DNA of 64,000 bases from Haemophilus seminalis (GCF_006384255.1 NZ_VCED01000001.1:310001-374000); one strand, 5' to 3'. Positions 41,141 through 49,352 are shown, counted from the first letter of the stretch. Notes: a model not told the origin generated them from the sequence alone. A program made the numbers and translations.

Positions 41141-41172
41141 AAAAAGGCCCTTTATTTGAAGAGCCTTTTTTA
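41141..41172. terminator. Terminator shared by rplY and the integrase gene
   Basis: AAAAAGGC(CC) and (A)GCCTTTTTT surround TTTATTTGAAG. The stem abuts the integrase stop and has A and T tracts on both sides, so it could serve both convergent genes. Confidence 0.65.
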
Positions 41173-42201
41173 TTTGGTTGGATTGAGTGGTTTTTCTTTT
41201 CTGATGTAATGTTGAGTGGTACGTGCAGAAGTATGGCCAAGTTGTTTTCTTGCTCGTTCATCATCAATCATTAATGAAAGGTCTGTTGCTGCTTTCGCGC
41301 GAAGATCTCTCAATTGCACTTGGTTGATCTCTTCGGCTAGCTCTTTATATTTTCTTGATGCCGCATTACGTGTATCTTTGAAATAATCTGTAAGTGATCT
41401 CCGCTCGAGCTTTCGCCCCCATTTATTCGTAAACAGAAACTGATTTTCTTCAGTGATCCGCTTGTCGATAATCTCTTTTAGTTTACCTATAACTTTAATC
41501 GCAACACGTTTACCTGTTTTTTGCTGTGTAATATGCAGTAAATCGTTGTAGATGTGTGAACTATGGATTTTTACCACGTCTATTGGGCGTTGTCCGGTTA
41601 AATACATCACATCCATAATGTCCTTCATATCACCTGTGGCGCAGTCGTAGATTTTATCCAAGATATAATCTTCAATGTACACATCACGGTAATTCACTTT
41701 GAATTTTTTAACCCCTGTTGATGGGCTAATCTTTTCAGTGTAACCCCATTCTCTCGCCATGCTCCAAATGTGGCCAAATAACCCAACTTCGATATTTGCG
41801 GTTGGTTTAACATCTTTTCTCCAATCTAAATATTCACGAATGTGTATAGGCTGTATTTCATCAAGGGTAAATGGTGGATCTTGGAAGTATTGGCGTAATT
41901 TCTTTATTGCCTGAATGTTTGAGTTTCGAGTGTTCTTCGCTTTTTTAAGCGGCACAACTTCTTTTTCATATCGCTCAAGCACTTCAATAAAAAGGATATT
42001 ATCTTTTTTCGTCAGATACTGCATATTAAGCTTTGCTGCTTCCAGAATAGCGATGTGCTTATCTTTACCTAAAGCAACTTCTTTTTTATCTGCCATCGTG
42101 TAGTAGTAATAAACTACGATTGAGCCATCCGCTCTTTTTCGATTCCGACACACTAAACCTTGTGGCAATCCTTGATTAATTCGTTTTCTTGGACGTGCCA
42201 T
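41170..42201 (-). CDS. int: Prophage tyrosine-recombinase integrase
   Basis: 343 aa. An N-terminal arm-type domain (GLPQGLVCRNRKRADGSIVVYYYY) is followed by a SAM-like core-binding domain and the catalytic domain, with the first Arg in YLTGQRPIDVVKI and LGHTSARTTQHYIR carrying the second His and the nucleophilic Tyr. The usual HxxR motif reads RDLR, so its His appears replaced. Position at the prophage edge next to a small DUF4224 gene fits an integration module. Confidence 0.92.
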   Translation of the reverse strand: MARPRKRINQGLPQGLVCRNRKRADGSIVVYYYYTMADKKEVALGKDKHIAILEAAKLNMQYLTKKDNILFIEVLERYEKEVVPLKKAKNTRNSNIQAIKKLRQYFQDPPFTLDEIQPIHIREYLDWRKDVKPTANIEVGLFGHIWSMAREWGYTEKISPSTGVKKFKVNYRDVYIEDYILDKIYDCATGDMKDIMDVMYLTGQRPIDVVKIHSSHIYNDLLHITQQKTGKRVAIKVIGKLKEIIDKRITEENQFLFTNKWGRKLERRSLTDYFKDTRNAASRKYKELAEEINQVQLRDLRAKAATDLSLMIDDERARKQLGHTSARTTQHYIRKEKPLNPTK

Positions 42202-42214
42202 AATATCCCCCTTA

Positions 42215-42457
42215 CTAACTTAATACTGCAGACCGCCGTCTTTCCTTTGTTTGTGTAATCGGCTGCACTTTCTCACCTTTCAAAATTTTGTCACCATCAG
42301 ATCGTAACACAAGCGGGAATTTTCTATTTCCTTTTGGGTGAAGGAAAGGAATTCCGAATTCATTTAAGCTTTTCATCTGATATTTAGGACAAACATATCC
42401 AGTTATTAACGCTAATAATTCTGGACTGCAGTATTCATCAAAAAATTCTCTTCCCAT
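42215..42457 (-). CDS. DUF4224-family small phage protein (excisionase candidate)
   Basis: 80 aa: FDEYCSPELLALITGYVCPKYQMKSLNEFGIPF is the typical DUF4224 N terminus. These genes often lie directly upstream of phage integrases and are thought to act in excision control, which is unproven. 13 nt before int on the same strand. Confidence 0.65.
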   Translation of the reverse strand: MGREFFDEYCSPELLALITGYVCPKYQMKSLNEFGIPFLHPKGNRKFPLVLRSDGDKILKGEKVQPITQTKERRRSAVLS

Positions 42458-42469
42458 ATATTCTCCAAT

Positions 42470-42497
42470 AAAAAACCGCCCATAAGAGCGGTGGTTT
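42470..42497 (-). terminator. Terminator after the DUF551 gene
   Basis: On the minus strand ACCGCTC-TTATG-GGCGGT, followed by TTTTTATT. It separates int/DUF4224 from the upstream early genes unless transcription is antiterminated. Confidence 0.6.
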
Positions 42498-42498
42498 G

Positions 42499-42978
42499 TT
42501 ATTCATCTTCTGGTGGTTGTGGTAGTTGATGCCAATGTGTAACTTCGCCATAAAGAGGAATGTAACCAAAACCAATTAATTCTTGATATAATGCGCACCG
42601 AATTTCATTGTCTTGGTTACAAACCAAAACTCTTTTATTTGGTTTTGGCAACCGCTCCGAACACTTAATCCATCCGTTATTTTGCTCATACTCAACAATA
42701 ACCGGAGGTTGCGCCATATACTTAAATTTCGCCACTGCATCCGCTCCATCTTGCTCAACAGAGGTCTGGCGAACAGGTAAATCAATCCCGCCAAGGATTA
42801 CGCCATAACAAATACTTTTGATTAAATCCTGCGAACCTTTTGAAAGTCCGTCACACTGGTCTGAACTTAAGTTATATCCATCCTCGGCAATATCTAACGC
42901 GGTTTGTTTAGCCTCCTTTGCGGTGTCGTGGACATATAAATTCACATCGATCGCGTCATAACTAAAGTATTTACTCAT
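42499..42978 (-). CDS. Phage protein with C-terminal DUF551
   Basis: 159 aa. The C-terminal half (NGWIKCSERLPKPNKRVLVCN...THWHQLPQPPE) is DUF551, common in lambdoid early regions with unknown function. The N-terminal half is not recognised. Its ATG overlaps the methyltransferase stop (ATGA). Confidence 0.7.
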   Translation of the reverse strand: MSKYFSYDAIDVNLYVHDTAKEAKQTALDIAEDGYNLSSDQCDGLSKGSQDLIKSICYGVILGGIDLPVRQTSVEQDGADAVAKFKYMAQPPVIVEYEQNNGWIKCSERLPKPNKRVLVCNQDNEIRCALYQELIGFGYIPLYGEVTHWHQLPQPPEDE

Positions 42979-43472
42979 CTTGTATTATCTCCTATATAAC
43001 TAGCACCTTTCACAAACAACATCCAATGTGTATTATTCAGGCGCCCAGATTTGTGTCCAATTATTGGATTTACACCGATAACTTTTAAAATCTCACTTAC
43101 TGTTATTTGCGTTTCCGCCCACTTAAAAATAAGCGATCCGCCGTCATCAAGCACCCTCATACACTCATCAAAACCTTTTTTAAGCTGCGTTCGCCAATCC
43201 TCGTCAAGCCGCCCGTATTTTTTGACTAACCAAGATTTGTCACCGACTTTTATTAAGTGAGGTGGATCAAAAATCACGCACTTAAATGATTTGTCCGGGT
43301 ACGGCATATCTGTAAAATCATGGATTACATCAGGCTCCACTTTTAGCAGTCTGCCGTCGCATAGCGTACCTTCAAAAGTGCGATTATCGGCAAATAAAAC
43401 GTGTGGATTTTGTTTGTCAAAATGAAACATCCGACTACCGCAGCACGCATCTAAAATTATTTTTTGTTGCAT
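42975..43472 (-). CDS. Phage class I SAM-dependent methyltransferase
   Basis: 165 aa. An N-terminal SAM-binding-like DACCGSRMFHFDK is followed by the catalytic FDPPHLIKVG, then GFDECMRVLDDGGSLIFKWAETQI, typical of small phage methyltransferases of the N6-adenine or C-methylase type. No cognate restriction gene is adjacent, so anti-restriction or regulatory methylation is likely. Overlaps both neighbours by a few bases. Confidence 0.75.
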   Translation of the reverse strand: MQQKIILDACCGSRMFHFDKQNPHVLFADNRTFEGTLCDGRLLKVEPDVIHDFTDMPYPDKSFKCVIFDPPHLIKVGDKSWLVKKYGRLDEDWRTQLKKGFDECMRVLDDGGSLIFKWAETQITVSEILKVIGVNPIIGHKSGRLNNTHWMLFVKGASYIGDNTR

Positions 43473-43804
43473 TTTTTATCCCCGTACGGCTTTAAATCAA
43501 CTACCGGCAATACATCAACAAGCGGCCGAGGCGTGTTGTAGTCTTGTGGTGCATTAAATTGACTTTTGGCCCACTCAACAAAATTATTTACGTAGTTATT
43601 AACTACCGCAGGATAGTATGCCGATTCCGCCATTCGGATAATGTCATTTCGTAACTCAGACCCAAACATAAGCCAATTGTATTTAGCGTCATCTAACGCT
43701 CGAGTAACAGCCGATGGGTCACCGCTATTCATGCGCACATAAAAATAGCAGCAGAAAATATCTACAAATCTTGAGTAGGGGATATTAATGTTAATTTCAT
43801 TCAT
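43457..43804 (-). CDS. Hypothetical phage protein, 115 aa
   Basis: Not recognised. Helical, with a hydrophobic/aromatic N-terminal part (FVDIFCCYFYVRM) and a Pro-rich C terminus. It overlaps the methyltransferase gene by 16 nt and the upstream gene by 4 nt, so it is part of a tightly coupled early operon. Confidence 0.6.
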   Translation of the reverse strand: MNEININIPYSRFVDIFCCYFYVRMNSGDPSAVTRALDDAKYNWLMFGSELRNDIIRMAESAYYPAVVNNYVNNFVEWAKSQFNAPQDYNTPRPLVDVLPVVDLKPYGDKKCNKK

Positions 43805-44046
43805 TTACGTTTTCTTTTCTTTTTAAGTTTACTTAAAATACGTTCTTGTTTTATCGCTCTAAGCTCAGTTTCAAGCTTTGTATTTTCCAGTTTTAGTTGA
43901 TCATTCTCAGCTTTCAGACTTTTAATTAATTCACCCAATTTTCGTAGCTCCAACTCATGGAGTTCGATAGATTTATCAATATGTTTATCTAATCGACTAA
44001 GATCTTCCATTAGGACTTTTTCAGCTAGCCGTTTAAGTAATCTCAT
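43801..44046 (-). CDS. Small coiled-coil phage protein
   Basis: 81 aa. Nearly entirely heptad-type (LSRLDKHIDKSIELHELELRKLGELIKSLKAENDQL...), ending in a very basic tail (KLKKKRKRK). No family recognised. ATGA overlap with rdgC upstream. Confidence 0.6.
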   Translation of the reverse strand: MRLLKRLAEKVLMEDLSRLDKHIDKSIELHELELRKLGELIKSLKAENDQLKLENTKLETELRAIKQERILSKLKKKRKRK

Positions 44047-44939
44047 AATCTATCCCTAATCCCGCCGAATTCTTTTGTTAGGCTATCCACTGTTTTGCCA
44101 AGCACGCTCGCCATTAAAACAAAGTCTGCATCAAAACGAGCTGTCACATCTTTTTTTACAATGTCATCGTTCTTCTCGATGATATTGTCGTCAAACTTCA
44201 GTCGTTTCAGCGTGCCATCTTCAACCAAGATAAATTTAAGGTTGTTTTCCCACTCAAGCGCGAGTTTAGAGATCAAGCCATTTTGAACAATCTCAATAAT
44301 TTCCTCGTCTTCAACATCTTTTTGCTTGCAGTGAATAACGCCAAGATCTTCTTTTTCGCGGATTTCCACTTCCTTACGCAAGATTAGCCAATCGGGCGCA
44401 GTATCTGTAACCCATTTTGTCATCACTTCACATGGTGCACTATTAAACGCCAACGGTACTACTGGCAAGCTACCGAGCGATTTACGCAAAAGTGCAAGTG
44501 CATCTTCGGCTGTTTTACTTGATGCTGCATCAACAAAGATAAGTTGTTTCAATGTGTCGATATAAAGTGCGGTCGTTTTGATACGAGAAAACGCTTGCGG
44601 AAGTAGGGTAGCTATCACATCATCTTTTATGGATAATCGTTCTACTTTCTTTAATTTTCGCTGTTCTTTTTCTTCAAGTGCAGTGATTCGTTTATTGAGT
44701 TCACGATTCACAACTTCCACAGGTAAAATCTTTTCTTCTCGTTTAGCTACAAGTAAGATTCTTCCGTCCGCTTGATGAGCTAGGCTTTCGCTGGTGGCGA
44801 GCGGAGCAGACCAACCGAAATGGCTAACGTCTGCTGAATCACACGGAGTAAATTCACATTCTTTGAGTTGTTTCTCGATATTCTCAAAGTCTATTTGTTT
44901 TGTTAATTGGTAAATAATTGCATTTTTAAACCAGTACAT
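44043..44939 (-). CDS. rdgC: Recombination-associated protein RdgC (prophage copy)
   Basis: 298 aa, the length of chromosomal RdgC. The N terminus MYWFKNAIIYQLTKQIDFENIE, FTPCDSADVSHFGW, KREEKILPVEVVN and ALLRKSLGSLPVVPL match the family strongly. RdgC binds double-stranded DNA as a ring and limits RecA action. A phage copy may tune recombination of replicating phage DNA. Confidence 0.9.
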   Translation of the reverse strand: MYWFKNAIIYQLTKQIDFENIEKQLKECEFTPCDSADVSHFGWSAPLATSESLAHQADGRILLVAKREEKILPVEVVNRELNKRITALEEKEQRKLKKVERLSIKDDVIATLLPQAFSRIKTTALYIDTLKQLIFVDAASSKTAEDALALLRKSLGSLPVVPLAFNSAPCEVMTKWVTDTAPDWLILRKEVEIREKEDLGVIHCKQKDVEDEEIIEIVQNGLISKLALEWENNLKFILVEDGTLKRLKFDDNIIEKNDDIVKKDVTARFDADFVLMASVLGKTVDSLTKEFGGIRDRL

Positions 44940-44957
44940 TTTTATTATTCCTCATAA

Positions 44958-44982
44958 ATAAAAAGCCGCTAATTAATAGCGG
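44958..44982 (-). terminator. Terminator before rdgC
   Basis: On the minus strand GCCGCTA-TTAAT-TAGCGGC followed by TTTTTATTT. It lies 6 nt after the small ORF and 20 nt before rdgC. Confidence 0.75.
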
Positions 44983-44988
44983 CAGATT

Positions 44989-45108
44989 TTAAGCATCATC
45001 TTCGTAGTAGTGTTCTTCAACCAAGAACCCATCATTATCCATAAGGTAATAGCCAATTTCCTCACCATCACCACCATAGATAGGTTTTCTATATAGTTTT
45101 TTAGTCAT
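44989..45108 (-). CDS. Small acidic phage ORF, 39 aa
   Basis: MTKKLYRKPIYGGDGEEIG then YYLMDNDGFLVEEHYYEDDA. The start overlaps the end of the repeat-protein gene by 8 nt and the gene ends just before a strong terminator. No family recognised. Confidence 0.5.
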   Translation of the reverse strand: MTKKLYRKPIYGGDGEEIGYYLMDNDGFLVEEHYYEDDA

Positions 45109-46123
45109 CTTTAACCTCAATAAACTCACCAAACGCATCTAACGTGTACCAAGTATCAGCTTTGATGTTATTTTCACCGACCTTTGATGCTTTAATATGA
45201 ATTAGCTCTCCATCATCATTGCGATACACACAAACAATCGCACCATCGATACTCGCCTTAGCTTTAGATTGCCAACCAAGCGCAACAGCTATAGATTGCT
45301 CGCCAGATACTTCCGCTGCCGACCAATTGCCTGTATTGGTTGCTGCCGACAGATCGCCTGTATTAGTCGCTACCGACCAATTGCCTGTATTGGTTGCTGC
45401 CGACCGATTGCCTGTATTAGTCGCTGCCGACAGATCGCCTGTATTAGTCGCTGCCGACCAATTGCCTGTATTGGTTGCTGCCGACAGATCGCCTGTATTA
45501 GTCGCTACCGACCAATTGCCTGTATTGGTTGCTGCCGACCAATTGCCTGTATTAGTCGCTGCCGACCGATTGCCTGTATTAGTCGCTGCCGACCGATCGC
45601 CTGTATTAGTCGCTGCCGACCGATTGCCTGTATTAGTCGCTGCCGACCGATCGCCTGTATTAGTCGCTGCCGACCGATTGCCTGTATTAGTCGCTGCCGA
45701 CCGATTGCCTGTATTAGTCGCTACCGACCAATTGCCTGTATTGGTTGCTGCCGAACAATCGCCTGTATTGGATATCTTAGCAGCATCCCAATCAACTTTA
45801 CCTTTTATCCATTCAACGGCTTTTTTTACCATTTCTGGTAAGTTAATTTCGGTTTCGATCGTGATTTTTGCAGATGCAATTTTTGTATCATCACTATCTT
45901 TTGATGTTTCGTCGCTCATTTTAACTACAGCAAATTTACTTACCGCTGGACTGTAATAGCTAAGCACATCAAGAGGGTATTCGCAGGCGTGAAATCCACT
46001 CTCACAAGCCTTAACATCACCTTTATGCACATACGTTTTGCCTACCTCATACTGATAACCTCGACAAGTCCAGTCTTGATTAAACCCTTTATAAGCTATA
46101 ATTTCTTTGTTTTCTTCGGCCAT
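45101..46123 (-). CDS. Phage protein with 9-residue tandem repeats (DUF7666-like N terminus)
   Basis: 340 aa. The N-terminal domain (AYKGFNQDWTCRGYQYEVG, KACESGFHACEYPLDVLSYY) resembles phage DUF7666 proteins. From about residue 115 it has 17 near-perfect repeats of ATNTG(N/D)(R/W/L/C)S(A/V), then degenerate units (SGEQSIAVALGWQSKAKAS) that look like the beta-roll of YadA-type heads. The C terminus (GAIVCVYRNDDGELIHIKASKVG) is conserved in such proteins. It is in the early operon, not with tail genes. Function unknown. Confidence 0.7.
   Translation of the reverse strand: MAEENKEIIAYKGFNQDWTCRGYQYEVGKTYVHKGDVKACESGFHACEYPLDVLSYYSPAVSKFAVVKMSDETSKDSDDTKIASAKITIETEINLPEMVKKAVEWIKGKVDWDAAKISNTGDCSAATNTGNWSVATNTGNRSAATNTGNRSAATNTGDRSAATNTGNRSAATNTGDRSAATNTGNRSAATNTGNWSAATNTGNWSVATNTGDLSAATNTGNWSAATNTGDLSAATNTGNRSAATNTGNWSVATNTGDLSAATNTGNWSAAEVSGEQSIAVALGWQSKAKASIDGAIVCVYRNDDGELIHIKASKVGENNIKADTWYTLDAFGEFIEVKDD
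45315..45772 (-). repeat. 27-bp in-frame tandem repeat array
   Basis: About 17 copies of a 27-bp unit (core GCCTGTATTAGTCGCTGCCG on the plus strand). Because 27 is a multiple of three and the unit lacks stops, long shadow frames also appear on the plus strand. Copies differ at only a few positions. Confidence 0.93.
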
Positions 46124-46148
46124 TTTTTTTATCTCTCAAATTTGTATA

Positions 46149-46177
46149 ATAAAAAAGCCACTATTGGTTAGTGGCTT
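46149..46177 (-). terminator. Terminator after the SSB-like gene
   Basis: On the minus strand AAGCCACTA-ACCAA-TAGTGGCTT followed by TTTTATT. Confidence 0.85.
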
Positions 46178-46187
46178 ATTATGGATT

Positions 46188-46823
46188 TCAGAACGGAATA
46201 TCATCGTTAAACCCACTGTTGCTTGATGCAGGCTGTCTTTGCGGGTAGCTTGGTGCGGTGGATTGATAATATTGGTGCTGTGCCTGATATTGCTCTTGGC
46301 GTGTATTTTTAGCACGGCTATCTTTATCTTTGGCGTGATCTATTAGCCACTGAATGCGTTTTGGCTCTTCCCCTGCAAGATGTTCAGCTAATGTTTTCCC
46401 TGATGCTGCACTAAATGGGCAGGTAATGGAAAAGCGGTAGCTGTCCGAGCCATCGTTTTTGGTCGTGAGTTCTTTTTGCAAGAACAGGCCAATGTGTTTA
46501 TTAGTGAGTTCTGGTGCAATATCATCATTGCCTTGTCGTTTCACCGTCAATTCTTTGACGCCTGTAACCCCCATAATCGCCTGGATCATATTTAAGCCGC
46601 TTGATAAATCATTGCCATCTTTGCCTTTGTAATAGACGGAAAGATAATTACCTAGCATTCCATCATCGGTTTCAATGGAAAATTCAATCGCTTGTGCACC
46701 ACCTTGTGATTTAGTGTATTTAGCGGAAAGAATTTTCCCCACGTATGCGCCTGTTTCTGTAATAAAAGCAGGTTGTCCGCCTTTTACTGCTTGCTCTTCG
46801 TTGTAAGTGAACATGACTGCCAT
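46188..46823 (-). CDS. Phage single-strand DNA-binding-like protein
   Basis: 211 aa. The C terminus ends in the acidic SSB-type tip DDIPF after a Gln/Ser/Pro-rich linker, and the N-terminal half looks like an OB-type fold (YVGKILSAKYTKSQGGAQAIEFSIETDDG), similar to DUF669-type phage proteins. It follows the RecA-like ATPase by one base, a pairing typical of phage single-strand annealing or Sak4 recombination modules. Confidence 0.75.
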   Translation of the reverse strand: MAVMFTYNEEQAVKGGQPAFITETGAYVGKILSAKYTKSQGGAQAIEFSIETDDGMLGNYLSVYYKGKDGNDLSSGLNMIQAIMGVTGVKELTVKRQGNDDIAPELTNKHIGLFLQKELTTKNDGSDSYRFSITCPFSAASGKTLAEHLAGEEPKRIQWLIDHAKDKDSRAKNTRQEQYQAQHQYYQSTAPSYPQRQPASSNSGFNDDIPF

Positions 46824-46824
46824 T

Positions 46825-47523
46825 TTAGTTTTCTCCTGTGGTTGGTTGTTCGGTTGGTTCTGTTTTTTCTACGTTGGCTTCATCTTGTGAAATGTCATAG
46901 TAATCACAGATGATGCCATCAATTAATGCCAAATCATTGTCAATAAACAGCTTATCGAATAATCCCATCGGGCTTTTTACGGTGTCAGAACCGTTGTTTT
47001 GGGTGGAAAATTGGTACATGCCATCTTTCACTGCAGTGCGTAAACAAATCGTAAACATGCCCTCTAAAGTGATTTTTTCATCTAGCATTTTCCCAATGGT
47101 TTTTATTTTAGTGCGACCATAATCATCATTTTGTGTATGTGCGAGAATGTAAACGCGCTTGTGTGCTGGAAGTTTGGCGGCAAGGTCGCAAATTTTCCAT
47201 GCGTTCATTCCAATATCGGTGAATTTGTCAAAGCCTTTTTCCATACCGCGACGCATAAATTCATTCGCCATGATGTATTGATAATCATCAATCACGATAA
47301 TATCTTGCGGTGCACGCGCCATTGCTTTGCATATTTGTTCGGCATTATCAGTGGTGAAGATGTTACCGCCTTTGCCTTTTTCGCACTGTTGCCAACCTTT
47401 TGGGCGAAATGGTAGTGGCTTGTGAATGGATTGAATCAGTAAGGTTTTTTTCGGGTCGAAATTGCGTAAACTGGTTGATTTTCCTGTTCCGCTTTCGCCT
47501 AAAATTAATGTAGCAATGCTCAT
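46825..47523 (-). CDS. Phage RecA-like/AAA_24 ATPase (Sak4-type candidate)
   Basis: 232 aa. Walker A GESGTGKST at residues about 9-17 and Walker B IIVIDDYQYIMANEFM. FTIGMNAW and AHKRVYILAHTQNDDYGR fit the AAA_24 / Sak4 group of phage recombination ATPases. With the SSB-like protein and Gp157 it forms the phage recombination set. Confidence 0.8.
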   Translation of the reverse strand: MSIATLILGESGTGKSTSLRNFDPKKTLLIQSIHKPLPFRPKGWQQCEKGKGGNIFTTDNAEQICKAMARAPQDIIVIDDYQYIMANEFMRRGMEKGFDKFTDIGMNAWKICDLAAKLPAHKRVYILAHTQNDDYGRTKIKTIGKMLDEKITLEGMFTICLRTAVKDGMYQFSTQNNGSDTVKSPMGLFDKLFIDNDLALIDGIICDYYDISQDEANVEKTEPTEQPTTGEN

Positions 47524-47533
47524 TTTTTATCTC

Positions 47534-48034
47534 CTATCTAATCGTCAGAACTTGGCTATCAACCAATTTCGCACCAGGAATTTCTTCCCCTGCTTTTAAT
47601 CGTGCTTTAATCTCAGTTTTATTCGCTGTGATTTTCACATTAACAAGGGTTTCATCGCAGTTATTGGCAAGGAATAAATCTTCATCTAATTGCACCGCAC
47701 TTTGCTTGCTTTCGCGGTAAGAAATGGTAAACAAAGGGCAGTTAATTTTTGCTGTGCCTGTTGCTTCCATATTGTGTTTGAGGTAGTTTTTAATCTGCTC
47801 AATGCCGTTTTGGCGTTGTTTTTTCATTGCCTGCAAGCGTTTAATTTCAGCGTCAATCACTTCAATGTCGCCCTCTGTATTTTTAATGACATAGACGACA
47901 TTCTCCGCTTTTTTGTCAAAATCTTGCTGTACTGCATCTAATGCTTTGGCAATGTCGGCGTTATCTGCAAATTCAGGGTTTTCGAGTAATTCTTTGATGT
48001 TTTCTAGTTGTTCGGTGATTTCGTAAAGTTTCAT
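47534..48034 (-). CDS. Siphovirus Gp157-family protein
   Basis: 166 aa. The pattern of an acidic helical N terminus, a coiled coil around EVIDAEIKRLQAMKKQRQNGIEQIKNYL and the C-terminal CPLFTISYRESKQSAVQLDEDLF is characteristic of Sipho_Gp157, found in phage recombination regions and associated with phage resistance in streptococci. Precise role unknown. Confidence 0.85.
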   Translation of the reverse strand: MKLYEITEQLENIKELLENPEFADNADIAKALDAVQQDFDKKAENVVYVIKNTEGDIEVIDAEIKRLQAMKKQRQNGIEQIKNYLKHNMEATGTAKINCPLFTISYRESKQSAVQLDEDLFLANNCDETLVNVKITANKTEIKARLKAGEEIPGAKLVDSQVLTIR

Positions 48035-48053
48035 TATTTATCCTTAGTTCAAT

Positions 48054-48251
48054 TTAAATTTTGATATACATTTCATCGATAATCTTACGATTAATAACAT
48101 AATCAGGATCGACGCCTTTTCTAATGGCAGAAAAGAGACGTTTTAATTCAATTATTCCCTTTGGAGTTGGGTGGGGGATTTTAGATAAATCAATTTTTGG
48201 TTTGATTTCATCTTCAATATGAACATCTTCTAAATCATCAAAATTAAGCAT
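48054..48251 (-). CDS. Hypothetical small phage protein, 65 aa
   Basis: Acidic N terminus (MLNFDDLEDVHIEDE) and a helical C-terminal half (GIIELKRLFSAIRKGVDPDYVINRKII). No family recognised. Part of the leftward early operon, between Gp157 and a 97-aa gene. Confidence 0.55.
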   Translation of the reverse strand: MLNFDDLEDVHIEDEIKPKIDLSKIPHPTPKGIIELKRLFSAIRKGVDPDYVINRKIIDEMYIKI

Positions 48252-48263
48252 CTCGCCCCTCCA

Positions 48264-48557
48264 TTAATCTGGGTCATAATCATTCATTCTTGCGTGCAAT
48301 TCACGCTCGGCGATTTTCTTAATCGTTTCTTGTCTATAAGGCTCATAACTTGCACCACTGCCAATGGCAAGCCAGAAATTATCGTTATCACACAGCATTT
48401 CTGTGAGTTCGTGATAATGCGTTTGGTCGCCTTGTTTTAAATCATTGTCGATTTCAGTAGCGACTTCATCTAAGGCGATTTCATAGCCTGCCTGCCAATC
48501 CACTTCTCGTTGGTGAGCTGCATCAAGTTGGTAATAGTAATCATCGGAAGGTTTCAT
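48264..48557 (-). CDS. Hypothetical phage protein, 97 aa
   Basis: Start set at the ATG 48557 (MKPSDDYYYQLDAAHQREVD) because GGAG lies 8 nt upstream. A longer frame to 48593 has no such site. Acidic and helical; unknown function. Its start overlaps the 3' end of the next upstream gene. Confidence 0.58.
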   Translation of the reverse strand: MKPSDDYYYQLDAAHQREVDWQAGYEIALDEVATEIDNDLKQGDQTHYHELTEMLCDNDNFWLAIGSGASYEPYRQETIKKIAERELHARMNDYDPD

Positions 48558-49053
48558 TGTTTTGCTCCTGCGTGGCTTGTACCATATTGGCAAGCATCGA
48601 GAACATTTCAGGGTTTAGCACGATAGTATGTGCGTGTGCTTTTCGGTCTAAATGCAGGCGGATATTGCCTTGTTTATCCACAAAATAGCCGTTTAATCCA
48701 TAAGGGGTGAACGGTTTTCGACGGGGTTTTGTGGCTTTTGGCTTAACTTTTTCAAGTGGTTTTTCTTCTTCCGATTCTGCTTTTTCAGTTGGGGGAATAG
48801 GTTGATTTTCTTTCGCACTTTCTACTAGTTCCGCTTTAAATTGATTCGTACTGGCATCTTTTTGATAAGGCGGAATTTTGGTGTTTTCCATTGCATTAAA
48901 ATTTTCGATTCGTTTATTTAGACGTAAGGTTGCAATGGCTTCATTGGCAAAATAGGCGGTTTTTTGATACAGCTTATTGTTCACCCACAATTCTCCAAAA
49001 TATTTTCCGGCTTCTGTACGGATGATTTGTGTTTTGTAGCTTTCCACTTTCAT
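48541..49053 (-). CDS. Hypothetical phage protein, 170 aa
   Basis: Not recognised. An N-terminal beta-rich part (YKTQIIRTEAGKYFGELWVNNKLYQKTAYFANEAIA), a Lys/Glu/Pro-rich linker in the middle, and a C-terminal piece PFTPYGLNGYFVDKQGNIRLHLDRK followed by a helix. TAATG coupling with the upstream membrane-protein gene. Confidence 0.6.
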   Translation of the reverse strand: MKVESYKTQIIRTEAGKYFGELWVNNKLYQKTAYFANEAIATLRLNKRIENFNAMENTKIPPYQKDASTNQFKAELVESAKENQPIPPTEKAESEEEKPLEKVKPKATKPRRKPFTPYGLNGYFVDKQGNIRLHLDRKAHAHTIVLNPEMFSMLANMVQATQEQNNETFR

Positions 49054-49352
49054 TATTTACTCCAAGTGCGGTTAATTTCGGCTTGTTTTTGCTCGACATA
49101 ACGATACATATCAGCATTGACCTGTGGGGTAAGATTTGCTTGATAGATGCCGTTTTCTTCACGCCATTGTGCCTTTGCTTTCGCGCGTTCTTCTTGTTGG
49201 ATTTGTTCGCTTAGTGTGTTGTCGTGCCAGTCGGTAGGTTCATCGGCAAAACAGTAGGCAATACCACCAATTAAAAAAGCGAGGGCAAAGGCGATGGCTG
49301 TTTTACAAAGAAATGGGATGGTTTCAGCGAATACATCAGTAAATTTTTGCAT
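49053..49352 (-). CDS. Small phage membrane protein, 99 aa
   Basis: Start at ATG 49352 (MQKFTDVFAETIPF) with GGAAA upstream. One transmembrane helix (LCKTAIAFALAFLIGGIAYCFA), which could also be read as a signal peptide, followed by a charged helical domain (QIQQEERAKAKAQWREENG). Function unknown. Confidence 0.6.
   Translation of the reverse strand: MQKFTDVFAETIPFLCKTAIAFALAFLIGGIAYCFADEPTDWHDNTLSEQIQQEERAKAKAQWREENGIYQANLTPQVNADMYRYVEQKQAEINRTWSK

Noticed and set aside
41022-41169. tRNA gene or att core as integration site
   Set aside because: No cloverleaf is present, and without the right prophage end in the window no duplicated core can be identified.
45315-45772. CRISPR array
   Set aside because: The repeats are contiguous with no unique spacers, keep an open reading frame, and have no cas genes nearby.
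45219-45956. Long plus-strand open frames (245 and 190 aa) across the 27-bp repeat array
   Set aside because: They are shadows of the minus-strand repeat gene; a stop-free 27-bp unit keeps other frames open, and no ribosome site or family match is seen.
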